From the NCBI GenBank assembly GCA_945902735.1, contig CAMDNF010000002.1:11594-75593 (forward strand): a DNA stretch of 64,000 bases, given 5' to 3'. Source of the DNA: SHWC01 sp945902735 (GTDB lineage: Bacteria; Pseudomonadota; Alphaproteobacteria; UBA828). Each line of letters begins with the position of its first letter. Position 1 is the first letter of the stretch. The position numbers and the translations under genes are program-made. This document shows positions 1-9,005 of the stretch, in pieces. Below the pieces are notes generated by a model. That model was not told the origin of the DNA. It worked only from the letters and a program-made list of their open reading frames with translations, and ran no database searches.

Positions 1-354
1 TGCACCAACGCGGATTTGACCGAAATTGCCGCGGAAGAACACGAAGCGTTCGTCCATCGATTCGGAGTCGTCGCCGGTGGGGTTGCCTTCGATCACGGCC
101 TTGAAGCCCGCGGTCAGGCCGTTATCGAACGTGGCGCTGCCGCCAATGTTGATTTCGACGTCTTGGCCCATCGCGCTTGAATTGAAGTTATTGGCGTATT
201 CGTTATCATTGCTCTGTTGGTCGATGATCGCGAACGCGCTCTGATAATAGCCACCGACGCTGACCGCAATCGGCTCGTCTTTGGCCTGCGCGGTGCCACC
301 GGCAATCATGCCCGCCGCTACAAGTGCGGTCGAACCCAAAAGAATCTTCTTCAT
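1..354 (-). CDS. Porin-like outer-membrane protein, 3' end outside the window
   Basis: Only the first 118 codons are present; the gene runs off the left edge. The start is the ATG at 354, with a strong AGGAGG seven bases upstream. Residues 1-24 form a clear Sec signal peptide (MKK, hydrophobic core, AQA cleavage site). The mature part begins KDEPIAVSVGGYYQS and continues with alternating polar/hydrophobic stretches ending in a FFRGNFGQIRVG segment. That start and the GNFG motif are typical of alphaproteobacterial general porins (Porin_4 type), which form trimeric beta-barrels for passive diffusion. Porin function is inferred from the N-terminal third only. No partner genes are visible. Confidence 0.75.
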   Translation of the reverse strand, partial: MKKILLGSTALVAAGMIAGGTAQAKDEPIAVSVGGYYQSAFAIIDQQSNDNEYANNFNSSAMGQDVEINIGGSATFDNGLTAGFKAVIEGNPTGDDSESMDERFVFFRGNFGQIRVGA

Positions 355-635
355 TAGCGAACCTCCTCGGGAGAATTGTGTTTACTCGGTTACGCCCAAA
401 AACCCGAACTAAAGTGTCTTGATCTCGTTTCGGCCATTCCAGTCCAGGCTTGCAGCCGGGGCGCCACTGATGACGCGGCCCCTTCCCCCCAGTAACGCTG
501 GAGGGCTTGCAACGGGGCGACGGTAACCAAAACCGGTTAACGAGCAAACCGTAAAAATGTGCTCGCGCTTACAATCCCGTGCCTATGTGGCAGAAAAGCC
601 GCAATGTTGCGTGGTTGCGGTTTGTAACCAAAGGG
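355..635. other. Intergenic region upstream of the porin
   Basis: This 281-bp gap separates the porin start from the end of the sulfotransferase gene, both on the minus strand. It holds the porin leader with its ribosome-binding site next to the start codon. A motif resembling paired TTAACC/GGTAACC half-sites lies around 520-540. I see no convincing -35/-10 pair, no RNA gene and no terminator hairpin. A 113-codon open frame here has no recognisable features and is not called. Confidence 0.4.
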
Positions 636-2255
636 TCATGGCGCGAGGGCGTTTTGGCCCTCAGGGCCAAGGGCCTCGATGAGCGCACCAAGATAGGGTC
701 TGTAGCGGGCCGCGCGACCAATCGATTCGGCATGAAGCGGTTGGCGCACCTGGGTTGCGCTCGCGGTCGCAACCCGTCCTTTATTGCGGTGGAAATCGAG
801 GCAAACGGCGTCCCATTTCAGGCCGCAATGGGCCAGCAGGGCCCGGATTTCGCGTTCCGGGTGGGCGATCAGGGCTTCGTAGTGAACGTCGTAAACTCGG
901 CCAGGAAGCACGGCCTGCCAGTGCCGCATGGTCTCGGCATAAAGGCGGTAGCGCCGGCCAAGCGCGGCGAGATCATAAGACCACGCATTCCCTTCGGCGA
1001 AGCGTGTGCGATAGCAAGAGAGGCAAATATCCAACGGGTTCCGCCGGCAATGGATGATGATCGCGTTCGGCAGAATCAAGTGAATTAACCCGATATAGCG
1101 GAAATTGTCGGGCATTTTGTCGACCACGCGAGACGCGGCCGGATCGGCCAGGCGTGATAAGTCGGCCGCATAGGCCTCCCCTCGCTCGAATGCTGTGCTG
1201 CCGATCGTCAAGTCGATGCCCGTGGGCCCAATCCAACCTTCGAGGCAACGGCCAAGCACCTTAAGTTCGCCGGCACCCACAACTTCTGGGTGTGCCGCCA
1301 GAATTTGCTCTATCAATGTGGTGCCGGAGCGCGGCATGCCGACCACAAAAATCGGCCGGGTGGAGGGGCAGCCCTCGGCCGCTCGACCGAGAATTTCAGG
1401 CATCAAGGCCGCCTTGATGGCGTCAATCAACGCGATTTCCACCACCTCATCATAGGGATGACGGGCGTGTTGAAGCGCCGCGCCATCGGCAAAATGGGTT
1501 ATGGCCTGCGCGGGATCGTCGAGGTCGTCGTAGATTTTGCCGAGGGCAAAAGCGAGCTCGATTCGGGCTGGCGGCGGAAGATCGGCCCGGCGCGACTCCA
1601 CCGTCCGCACCAGGCCAAGGAGCGCATCATCGAGTCGAAAACGATGCACATTCGCCAGATTGGCGAACGCCGCGCTCGAGCGAGGATCAAGCTCGAGAGC
1701 CTGTCGAAAAGCATTTTCGGCGCCCGCAATATCCCCAAGTTCGCGCAGCACGACCCCGAGACCGTTGTGACTATCGCTGTGCTTGGGGCGAAAACGGATG
1801 GCCGTGCGATAGGCGGCGGCTGCTTCCTGGGCCCGGCCCAAACGGCGCAGCGTATTTGCCAGATTATATTGCGCCGCAGCGAAATTCGGCTTCGACGCCA
1901 AGGCCGACGCAAAATAATGCACCGCATCCGCGTCACGCCCCAAATCGACCAGAGCACATCCCAGGTTGAACGCGGCTTCGACCAATTTGGGGTCACGGTC
2001 GAATGCTTCCCGATAGGCGGTGATGGCGTCTTCATGGCGGCCGAGGCCCTGGAAGGCCGCACCGAAATTGAGCCAGAGACGGGAATCGGTCGGATCGGCC
2101 GCAAGCAGGGCCTGGTAGCGCGGGATTACGGCTTGCAACGCGCCCTCGGCGTGGAGAGCCAGAACGGCCGCAATATCTCGCTTGCGCGCCGAGGTGGTCG
2201 TTCCGAGCCTTGTCTCGCTCTTGCCAGGCCGTTGGCCCGACCTATTTGTCGGCAT
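636..2255 (-). CDS. TPR-repeat sulfotransferase fusion protein
   Basis: This 539-residue protein has two parts. Residues about 50-230 are tandem tetratricopeptide repeats with the usual W-LN-G, AY-A and P spacing (for example NFGAAFQGLGRHEDAITAYREAF). From about residue 295 it becomes a sulfotransferase domain with the PAPS 5'-phosphosulfate-binding loop GMPRSGTTLIEQIL near residue 305 and a conserved RNPLDICLSCY region that fits the 3'-phosphate-binding motif. Proteins of this TPR-Sulfotransfer_3 design are common in alphaproteobacteria; their acceptors are mostly unknown. There is no signal peptide, so it is probably cytoplasmic. The start is the only good ATG before the repeats. It is not in an operon with its neighbours. 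Confidence 0.85.
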   Translation of the reverse strand: MPTNRSGQRPGKSETRLGTTTSARKRDIAAVLALHAEGALQAVIPRYQALLAADPTDSRLWLNFGAAFQGLGRHEDAITAYREAFDRDPKLVEAAFNLGCALVDLGRDADAVHYFASALASKPNFAAAQYNLANTLRRLGRAQEAAAAYRTAIRFRPKHSDSHNGLGVVLRELGDIAGAENAFRQALELDPRSSAAFANLANVHRFRLDDALLGLVRTVESRRADLPPPARIELAFALGKIYDDLDDPAQAITHFADGAALQHARHPYDEVVEIALIDAIKAALMPEILGRAAEGCPSTRPIFVVGMPRSGTTLIEQILAAHPEVVGAGELKVLGRCLEGWIGPTGIDLTIGSTAFERGEAYAADLSRLADPAASRVVDKMPDNFRYIGLIHLILPNAIIIHCRRNPLDICLSCYRTRFAEGNAWSYDLAALGRRYRLYAETMRHWQAVLPGRVYDVHYEALIAHPEREIRALLAHCGLKWDAVCLDFHRNKGRVATASATQVRQPLHAESIGRAARYRPYLGALIEALGPEGQNALAP

Positions 2256-2431
2256 ATCGATCGACTCTATCTAGCCGTGTCATGGACACCCTAGAACCCA
2301 TGCTGACTGCGACGCAATCACGCGGCGGTTTTCCCACAGGGCGGTATATTGTAGAGTTATAGGCATGGAAAAGGCGGTCTCGCCGCAATCGGCGCGCCGC
2401 CTAATGACGATCAGCTCAGGATAATGTCGCG

Positions 2432-2992
2432 ATGGTCTCTTGGATTGGCGGCCTTAGGGCGGCGCGGACTTGGCTTATTGCGTTGAGCGGCGTAGCGCTG
2501 CTCGCCGCGTGCGGCGATGCCGACCTCGCCGGCACCGCCGGGCCGGACCCCAAATATTCCGACAATAAGAAGGCCCGCGATCCGGTCTATAAGCAGAGCG
2601 TCTTTGGCGAAGGCGGGCTTAGCCTCGGTGGATCTTCCGGGCCGGTCGGCCAAGAGGGCGCGACGGGGCTAGGCGTCAATACGTTCCTCTGGCGCGCCAC
2701 GTTGGACACGCTGTCTTTCATGCCGCTTGCCTCGGCCGATCCGTTTGGCGGGGTCATCATCACCGATTGGTACGCCCCACCCGATGCCCCCGAAGAGCGC
2801 TTCAAGGCGACCGCCTATATTCTCGACCGCACTTTAAGGTCTGACGGGATCAGGGTGGCGCTTTTCCGGCAGGTTCGCGGTTCGGCCGGCGATTGGATCG
2901 ATGCGGCGACCAACCCCCGCACCTCGACCGACCTCGAAGAGAAAATTCTGGAGCGGGCGCGGCAGCTCAAAATCTCCAGCGTCGGCGAATAG
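2432..2992 (+). CDS. DUF3576-family lipoprotein
   Basis: This is a 186-residue predicted lipoprotein. The N-terminus has basic residues, a hydrophobic stretch and the lipobox LLAAC with the lipidated cysteine at residue 27. The rest matches, by recognition, the DUF3576 family: a GLGVNTFLWRATLDTLSFMPL block, a GGVIITDWY block and a C-terminal RVALFRQVR segment ending in a helical tail. DUF3576 genes commonly sit just upstream of leuS in alphaproteobacteria, as here (47-bp gap). Function is unknown. Its steady company with leuS and lptE suggests, but does not show, an envelope role. Confidence 0.8.
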   Translation: MVSWIGGLRAARTWLIALSGVALLAACGDADLAGTAGPDPKYSDNKKARDPVYKQSVFGEGGLSLGGSSGPVGQEGATGLGVNTFLWRATLDTLSFMPLASADPFGGVIITDWYAPPDAPEERFKATAYILDRTLRSDGIRVALFRQVRGSAGDWIDAATNPRTSTDLEEKILERARQLKISSVGE

Positions 2993-3040
2993 TCGAGCGC
3001 GCTTGCCGCGCGCGCGGCCGTGCGGTAGGAACCGGCGGCC

Positions 3041-5608
3041 ATGAGCGAGCGATATAATCCGCGCGAAATCGAGGCGAGTTGGCAGGCCTTCTGGGAACAG
3101 GAGGGTCTGTTCCATGCGCGCGAGGACGACAGCCGTCCAAAATATTACGTGCTCGAGATGTTTCCCTATCCGTCGGGACGCATCCACATGGGCCATGTGC
3201 GCAATTACACGTTGGGCGATGTGGTGGCCCGCTATAAGCGGGCGCTCGGCTTTAATGTGCTGCACCCGATGGGGTGGGATGCCTTCGGCCTGCCGGCGGA
3301 GAATGCCGCGCGCGATCAAAAGACCCACCCGGCAACCTGGACCTACGCCAATATCGCGACGATGCGCGCCGAGCTCAAGCGCATGGGGCTCTCGCTCGAT
3401 TGGAGTCGCGAGATTGCGACGTGCCATCCGGGCTATTACAAGCACGAACAAAAGCTGTTCCTCGATTTCCTCAAGGCTGGGTTGGTCTATCGCAAGGAAT
3501 CCTTCGTCAATTGGGACCCGGTCGACCACACCGTGCTCGCCAATGAGCAGGTGATCGAGGGGCGCGGCTGGCGCTCGGGCGCGTTGGTCGAACGGCGCAA
3601 ATTGTCGCAATGGTTTCTCAAGATCACGGCCTTCTCCGACGATCTATTGGCCGCGTTGAACGGGCTCGAACGCTGGCCCGAGCGCGTGCGCCTGATGCAG
3701 GAAAATTGGATCAATCGATCCGAGGGCCTGCGCGTGGCGTTCGACCTCGATGCCCGCGACGAGACGATCGAAATTTTCACGACGCGCCATGACACGCTAT
3801 TTGGTGCAAGCTTCCTCGCGCTTTCACCCAATCATCCGTTTGCCGAAAAGCTTGCCGCGAAGGATGCCGCACTCGCGTCTTTTATTGCCGAATGCAATCG
3901 GCTCGGCACGTCGGAAGCCGCGATCGAGCATGCCGAAAAGAAGGGTTATGATACCGGGCTGAAGGTGCGCCACCCGTTGATGCCGGGCCGGCTATTGCCG
4001 CTCTATGTCGCCAATTTCGTGTTGATGGATTATGGCACGGGCGCGATTTTCGGCTGTCCGGCGCATGACCAGCGCGACCTCGATTTCGCGCGCAAATATA
4101 AACTCGACGTGATTCCCGTCGTGGCGCCACCGGGCAGCGATCCGAGCGCGGTTACGATCGGCGATGAGGCCTATGTCGGCGAGGGCGTTCATATCAATTC
4201 GGGCTTTATCGACGGCACGAGCGTCGCCGACGGCAAAGAACGCGTCGCGGCGAAACTCGAAGGCGAGCGCCGCGCGAAGCGCGAAGTATTGTTTCGCCTG
4301 CGCGATTGGGGCGTCTCGCGCCAACGCTATTGGGGCTGCCCGATCCCGATCGTGCATTGCGGTGCTTGCGGCATCGTGCCCGTCGCCGAGACCGATTTGC
4401 CGGTGATCCTGCCGGAGGATGTGAGCTTCGATCGGCCGGGCAATCCGCTCGATCATCACCCGCGCTGGAAACATGTGGCCTGCCCATCATGCGGCAAGCC
4501 GGCGACGCGCGAGACCGATACGTTCGACACCTTCGTCGATTCGTCGTGGTACTTCGCGCGCTTCTGTTCGCCGCGCGCCGATCAACCGGTGGTGCAAAGC
4601 GCGGTCGATTATTGGTTGCCGGTCGATCAATATATCGGCGGCATCGAGCATGCGATTTTGCATTTGCTCTATTCGCGCTTCTTCACGCGCGCCATGCGAT
4701 TGACCGGGCATGTCAAACTCGACGAACCGTTCGATGGTTTGTTCACCCAGGGCATGGTGTGTCACGAATCCTATCAGAGCGAAGACGGCAAATGGCTTTA
4801 TCCGGAGGACGTGACGAAACGCGATGATGGCAGCGCGGTGCAAACCGAGACCGGGCGACCGGTCAAGGTGGGGCGGCGCGAAGTGATGAGCAAATCGAAG
4901 AAAAATGTGGTGGCGCCGTCGGTCATCATCGATGGCTATGGCGCCGATACCGCGCGGCTTTTCATGCTCTCCGACAGCCCGCCGGAACGCGATCTCGATT
5001 GGTCGGATGCCGGCGTCAAAGGGGCGTGGCGTTATCTGGGTTCGCTCTGGCGCATGGTCGCGCTACCCGCGGTCGCCTTGCCGCCGCCCGATATGGCGAT
5101 CGTCGATGGTCTCGACCCGCGGCTAAATGAGGTTCGACGCTTGGTTCATCGCACCATCGTGGGCGTGACCGGCGATCTCGATCGCTTTCATTTCAATCGC
5201 GCGGTCGCGCGCGTTCGCGAATTGACCAATGGTCTGCTCGAAATGCCGACCGATGCGGCGGGGGCGGGGAGCGTGCTGCGCGAGGGCCTGGAGATTGTCA
5301 CGCGCTTGATCGGGCCGATGACGCCGCACATCGCCGAATCATTGTGGCGTATGCTGGGTCATTCGGAGTCTTTGGCGTTGGTGCCTTGGCCGAAAGCCGA
5401 TGAGGCGCTTGTCGCGGCCGAGACCGTGACGCTCGCGGTGCAAGTGAACGGTAAATTGCGCGCCACGATCATGTTGCCGAAGACGCATGAGAAAAAGGAA
5501 GCGGAAGATGCGGCGATCGCCTCAGCCCAGGTACAACGCGCGATTGAGGGCCGCCCGATTAAGCGGGTCATCGTCGTGCCAGGGAAGATCGTCAATGTGG
5601 TGGTCTGA
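3041..5608 (+). CDS. leuS: Leucyl-tRNA synthetase
   Basis: This cytoplasmic class I aminoacyl-tRNA synthetase charges tRNA-Leu. It is 855 residues, the usual bacterial length. The HIGH-type signature is HMGH at residues 49-52 (PSGRIHMGHVRNYT). The KMSKS loop near residue 616 reads VMSKSKKN. The CP1 editing insertion, with its FTTRHDTLFGASF motif, lies in the first half, and a zinc-site-like CGACG...CPSCG cysteine pattern lies in the middle. The ATG at 3041 begins MSERYNPREIEASWQ, a standard LeuRS N-terminus. The 3' end overlaps lptE by 14 bp, indicating a leuS-lptE-holA operon. Confidence 0.98.
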   Translation: MSERYNPREIEASWQAFWEQEGLFHAREDDSRPKYYVLEMFPYPSGRIHMGHVRNYTLGDVVARYKRALGFNVLHPMGWDAFGLPAENAARDQKTHPATWTYANIATMRAELKRMGLSLDWSREIATCHPGYYKHEQKLFLDFLKAGLVYRKESFVNWDPVDHTVLANEQVIEGRGWRSGALVERRKLSQWFLKITAFSDDLLAALNGLERWPERVRLMQENWINRSEGLRVAFDLDARDETIEIFTTRHDTLFGASFLALSPNHPFAEKLAAKDAALASFIAECNRLGTSEAAIEHAEKKGYDTGLKVRHPLMPGRLLPLYVANFVLMDYGTGAIFGCPAHDQRDLDFARKYKLDVIPVVAPPGSDPSAVTIGDEAYVGEGVHINSGFIDGTSVADGKERVAAKLEGERRAKREVLFRLRDWGVSRQRYWGCPIPIVHCGACGIVPVAETDLPVILPEDVSFDRPGNPLDHHPRWKHVACPSCGKPATRETDTFDTFVDSSWYFARFCSPRADQPVVQSAVDYWLPVDQYIGGIEHAILHLLYSRFFTRAMRLTGHVKLDEPFDGLFTQGMVCHESYQSEDGKWLYPEDVTKRDDGSAVQTETGRPVKVGRREVMSKSKKNVVAPSVIIDGYGADTARLFMLSDSPPERDLDWSDAGVKGAWRYLGSLWRMVALPAVALPPPDMAIVDGLDPRLNEVRRLVHRTIVGVTGDLDRFHFNRAVARVRELTNGLLEMPTDAAGAGSVLREGLEIVTRLIGPMTPHIAESLWRMLGHSESLALVPWPKADEALVAAETVTLAVQVNGKLRATIMLPKTHEKKEAEDAAIASAQVQRAIEGRPIKRVIVVPGKIVNVVV

Positions 5609-6167
5609 TCGACGCGCCTTGGTCGTCGCCCTCGCGCTCCTATCGATTGTCGGGCTTAGCGCCTGCGGTTTCGAGCCGGTCTATGGGCGCGGCAATGGAG
5701 CGGCTCGTCACGCCGAACTCTCAGCGATCGAAATTGGGGCGATCAATGGCAAGGCTAGTCCGGGCGCGATTTCCGATGGCAATAGCGAGCTCGGCCGTGC
5801 CGGCCTCGAAATGCGTAAACGGCTGCTCGAATCGCTCAGCTCGGAACGGGCCGAGCCTCGCTATCGGCTTGGCGTTGTGCTTGAAGAATCGCAAGGTGCC
5901 TTCGCTATTCAAGCCGACGACCGGGTGACACGCTATCAACTTTCCCTGACGGCGGCGTTTAGTTTGGTCGAGATCGGTTCGGATAAAGCCGTCTATTCGG
6001 GTTCGAGGCGCTCGATCGGCAGCTACAATGTGGTGTCGTCGGATTTCGCGACGGTGGTGTCCGAAGCGGACGCACGCAAGCGCGCCGCGCTCGATTTGGC
6101 GGACAATATTCGGGAGCTCCTGATCGCCTATTTTTCGCGTGAACCCGCCGCCGCGGCGACCCCGTGA
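5595..6167 (+). CDS. lptE: LPS-assembly lipoprotein LptE
   Basis: This is a 190-residue outer-membrane lipoprotein. The chosen start is the ATG at 5595, inside the 3' end of leuS. It gives MWW followed by a hydrophobic helix and lipobox LSAC (Cys24), then GFEPVYG, the hallmark of the alphaproteobacterial LptE/RlpB family. LptE plugs the LptD barrel and helps insert lipopolysaccharide into the outer leaflet. An upstream in-frame start would put 36 basic residues before the signal peptide and is unlikely. The stop codon overlaps the holA GTG start. The leuS-lptE-holA arrangement is conserved in alphaproteobacteria. Confidence 0.9.
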   Translation: MWWSDRRALVVALALLSIVGLSACGFEPVYGRGNGAARHAELSAIEIGAINGKASPGAISDGNSELGRAGLEMRKRLLESLSSERAEPRYRLGVVLEESQGAFAIQADDRVTRYQLSLTAAFSLVEIGSDKAVYSGSRRSIGSYNVVSSDFATVVSEADARKRAALDLADNIRELLIAYFSREPAAAATP

Positions 6168-7210
6168 AAATCGACGGCCGCAAGGCCGACGGGTTTTGCC
6201 GCGCGCCGGGCAAAGAGATCAGAGCGATTCTCTGTTACGGACCGAATGAGGGCCTTGTGCGCGAGCGCGCCGAGGCGGCGGCGCGGGCCGTGGTGCCCGA
6301 TGCGCGCGATCCGTTTCGTCTGTGCACGCTGAGCCCGGCTACCCTCAAAGACGACCCAGCCCGTCTTGCCGACGAAATTGGCGCGTTGGCGTTTGGCGGC
6401 GGTCGGCGTGTCGTACAAATCAGCGGCGCGGGGGATGGGTTGTCGGCCGCGATTCAATCGGCGCTCGGTATCGTTGGCGATGCGTTGTTGATCGTCGAGG
6501 CCGGTGAACTCAGCCCACGGTCGAGTTTGCGCAAATTGTTCGAGGCCGCGGACAAAGCCGTGGCCGCGGTGCCTTGCTATGACGACACAAGCCAAAACGC
6601 GGCCGCATTGATCGAGACTCATCTGGGTGCTCTGGGCGGCGCGATCGACGATGATGCCGCGGCCTGGCTGATCGAGCGTTTGAGCGGCGATCGTGCGCAG
6701 ATTCGGGGCGAACTCGACAAATTGATGCTCTATGTCGGCTCGAACGGCGGCGGGCGCCTGGTGATCGACAAGGCATCGGCGCAGGCCGTGGTCGGTGATG
6801 GTGGAGAGCTTTCGCTCGATGCGGTTTGCGATGCGATCGCGCTCGGCGATCTGGCCGCGCTCGATCGCGCTATTATGCGTGCGGAGACCCAGGGGATGAA
6901 TGCGATCACCATGCTGCGCGCGGTGGCGCGTCATTTGATGCGGCTGCATGGGGCGGCCGGCCGTGTCGCGGCGGGACAATCGGTCGATGCGGTGATGGCG
7001 AGTTTGCGCCCGCCGGTCTTTTTTACCGCGCAAGCAGCGTTTCGTCGTCAGATCGCGCAATGGTCGCCCGCGCGATTGGCGGAGGCGCTGCAACTCGTGC
7101 TCGAGGCCGAGGCCGACTGCAAGACCACCGGCATGCCGGCCGATGCAGTAGCGGCGCGTGCCCTATTGCGTTTGGCCGGCGCCGCCCGGAGTGGCCGCGC
7201 CTCGGGATAA
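6164..7210 (+). CDS. holA: DNA polymerase III delta subunit
   Basis: HolA is the clamp-loader delta subunit that opens the beta sliding clamp. This 348-residue protein has the family pattern: an N-terminal AAA-like domain beginning with ILCYGPNEGLVRERA, a degenerate ATP-site region, the conserved D-S-Q-N-like stretch (CYDDTSQN) and a helical C-terminal collar domain rich in alanine and leucine. It starts with GTG at 6164, overlapping the lptE stop as GTGA, which implies translational coupling. It ends five bases from the convergent parB stop. Confidence 0.93.
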   Translation: MKIDGRKADGFCRAPGKEIRAILCYGPNEGLVRERAEAAARAVVPDARDPFRLCTLSPATLKDDPARLADEIGALAFGGGRRVVQISGAGDGLSAAIQSALGIVGDALLIVEAGELSPRSSLRKLFEAADKAVAAVPCYDDTSQNAAALIETHLGALGGAIDDDAAAWLIERLSGDRAQIRGELDKLMLYVGSNGGGRLVIDKASAQAVVGDGGELSLDAVCDAIALGDLAALDRAIMRAETQGMNAITMLRAVARHLMRLHGAAGRVAAGQSVDAVMASLRPPVFFTAQAAFRRQIAQWSPARLAEALQLVLEAEADCKTTGMPADAVAARALLRLAGAARSGRASG

Positions 7211-7215
7211 GGGGT

Positions 7216-8121
7216 TCAGCGCGGGCCGAGCCGGCGCAATAATTCGTCGAGTTGCTCGGCGCTCCGATAGCGAAAAATCATTTCACCCGAACCATCGGCC
7301 TTGGTTTCGATGCTGACCTTAAGACCGAGGCTGGTGGAGAGCTTTAGCTCAAGATCACGCACATTGGGGTCTCGCGCCGCGCGAACGCGGGGCGGCCGGG
7401 GCACCCGCGTCGCCTCGCGAGCCAATGCTTCGGTCTGCCGCACATTCAAGTTCCGCGCGACGATGGTTTCGGCGAGCGCGACCGGATCGCGGGCGTTCAG
7501 AAGCGCGCGCGCATGACCCATGCTGAGCTGGCCATTGCCGAGCAGTGTTTTGACATAGGGCGGTAATTCCAAAAGCCGGATCATGTTGGTGACATGGCTG
7601 CGGCTCTTGCCGATCGCTTGGGCGACGGCATCTTGGGTATGGCCGAAGCGCGCGATGAGGCGCTGAAAGGCTTCGGCCTCTTCCAGGGGATTCAAATCCT
7701 CGCGCTGGATATTTTCAACGAGCGCTACCTCGAGCGCCTGATCATCGTCGAACTCGCGCACGATGGCCGGCAATTCATGGATCCCGGCGCGTTGCGCCGC
7801 GCGCCAACGGCGCTCGCCGGCAATGATTTCATAACCACCGCCACTACGCTGACGCACCAGGATCGGCTGAAGCACACCGTTTTGTTTGATGGATTGGGCG
7901 AGCTCATCGAGCTCCGCCTCGTCAAACACGGTGCGCGGTTGGATTGGGCTTGGGCGCAGCGAATCGATCGGGAGCGTGCGTAAATTTCCGGTGGTGCGCG
8001 GCTCCGCCTCGGCGCGCGCCGTCGCGCTATTGGCCGGCGCCACATCGCCAAGCAGCGCCGCGAGCCCCTTGCCGAGTCCGCCGCGCGGTTTCAATCCGCC
8101 ATCACCTTGGGGGGCACTCAT
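7216..8121 (-). CDS. parB: Chromosome partitioning protein ParB
   Basis: This 301-residue protein binds parS, spreads along DNA and acts with ParA to segregate origins. Visible features: N-terminal GLGKGLAALLG (typical of chromosomal ParB), the CTP-binding/box II motif GERRWRAA at about residues 102-109, a helix-turn-helix around residues 160-182 (AIGKSRSHVTNMIRLLELP) and a C-terminal dimerisation domain. The ATG overlaps the parA stop by 4 bp (ATGA), so parA and parB are co-transcribed. A parS site lies 1.4 kb upstream in rsmG. Confidence 0.97.
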   Translation of the reverse strand: MSAPQGDGGLKPRGGLGKGLAALLGDVAPANSATARAEAEPRTTGNLRTLPIDSLRPSPIQPRTVFDEAELDELAQSIKQNGVLQPILVRQRSGGGYEIIAGERRWRAAQRAGIHELPAIVREFDDDQALEVALVENIQREDLNPLEEAEAFQRLIARFGHTQDAVAQAIGKSRSHVTNMIRLLELPPYVKTLLGNGQLSMGHARALLNARDPVALAETIVARNLNVRQTEALAREATRVPRPPRVRAARDPNVRDLELKLSTSLGLKVSIETKADGSGEMIFRYRSAEQLDELLRRLGPR

Positions 8122-9005
8122 GACGGTCTCTCCTCGGCCCCTTCGCGGCGCAACATTTCGCTCGCCAAGTGCGCATAGGCTTGGGCGCCGGCGCAGCTGA
8201 TGTCGTAGAGCAGCACGGGCATGCCGAAGGACGGCGCCTCGGAGACGCGCACATTGCGCGGGATCACGGTGTCATAAACTTGGGCGCCGAAATGCGCGCG
8301 GACATCGGCCGCGACCTGGCCCGATAGCCGGTTACGATTATCGTACATCGTCAGGACGATTCCTTGGATTTTCAACTTAGCGTTGAAATTGCTACGGACT
8401 ACATCAACCGTGTGGAGGAGCTCGCTCAGGCCATCGAGGGCGAGAAATTCGCACTGCAGCGGCACGATGAGTGAGTCCGCCGCGACGAGGGCGTTGAGGG
8501 TCAAAAGGGTGAGGGAGGGCGGGCAATCGATCAGAACGTAATCGAAGCCCGGTCTCGAAGTTTCAGAGGGGCCATCGGGAAACGCGAATTCGCCTAATAT
8601 ATCAATGGCTTCAGTTAAGCGGTGGGCGCGGTGCTCGGCGTCGACCAATTCGATTTCGGCACCCGACAAATCGCGGTTGGCCGGGACCAAAAAGAGATTG
8701 GGAACCGATGAGGTAACCATCGCTTCGCTGAGGCTCGCGCGGCCGATCAAGACCCCATAGGAGCCCGGTTGGCGCGCGGTTTTGTCAATGCCGAGGCCGG
8801 TTGACGCGTTGCCCTGGGGATCGAGGTCGATCAACAGCACGTGGCGGCCGGTGGCGGCCAGGGCCGTGCCGAGGTTGATTGCCGTGGTGGTCTTACCAAC
8901 ACCGCCTTTTTGATTGACCACCGCGATGACGCGGGGTCGTTGCGGCGCCGATGTGGTGATCGGCGTCAGACTGTCGGATTCACTGCTAAGTACTTGAGAC
9001 ACCAA
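8118..9005 (-). CDS. parA: Chromosome partitioning ATPase ParA
   Basis: This is a deviant-Walker ATPase of 295 residues that drives ParB-origin complexes along the nucleoid. The KGGVGKTT P-loop lies at residues 33-40, followed by the DLDPQGNAS motif and the DYVLIDCPPSLTLLT Walker B/switch region. The first codons read TTG GTG at 9005/9002; either may be the true start because no ATG precedes the P-loop. The 5' end overlaps the rsmG 3' end by 20 bp. The order rsmG-parA-parB is the standard alphaproteobacterial arrangement. Confidence 0.97.
   Translation of the reverse strand: MVSQVLSSESDSLTPITTSAPQRPRVIAVVNQKGGVGKTTTAINLGTALAATGRHVLLIDLDPQGNASTGLGIDKTARQPGSYGVLIGRASLSEAMVTSSVPNLFLVPANRDLSGAEIELVDAEHRAHRLTEAIDILGEFAFPDGPSETSRPGFDYVLIDCPPSLTLLTLNALVAADSLIVPLQCEFLALDGLSELLHTVDVVRSNFNAKLKIQGIVLTMYDNRNRLSGQVAADVRAHFGAQVYDTVIPRNVRVSEAPSFGMPVLLYDISCAGAQAYAHLASEMLRREGAEERPS

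Noticed and set aside
206..547. 113-codon open frame upstream of and overlapping the porin start
   Set aside because: It crosses the porin ribosome-binding site in another frame and has no similarity; the porin signal peptide explains the region better.
1290..2294. 334-codon open frame on the plus strand opposite the TPR-sulfotransferase gene
   Set aside because: It is antisense to conserved TPR and sulfotransferase motifs, and has no family resemblance.
4880..4905. Loss of the LeuRS KMSKS motif (reads VMSKS)
   Set aside because: The catalytic MSKS part is intact, and a V in the first place is a tolerated variant in alphaproteobacterial LeuRS.
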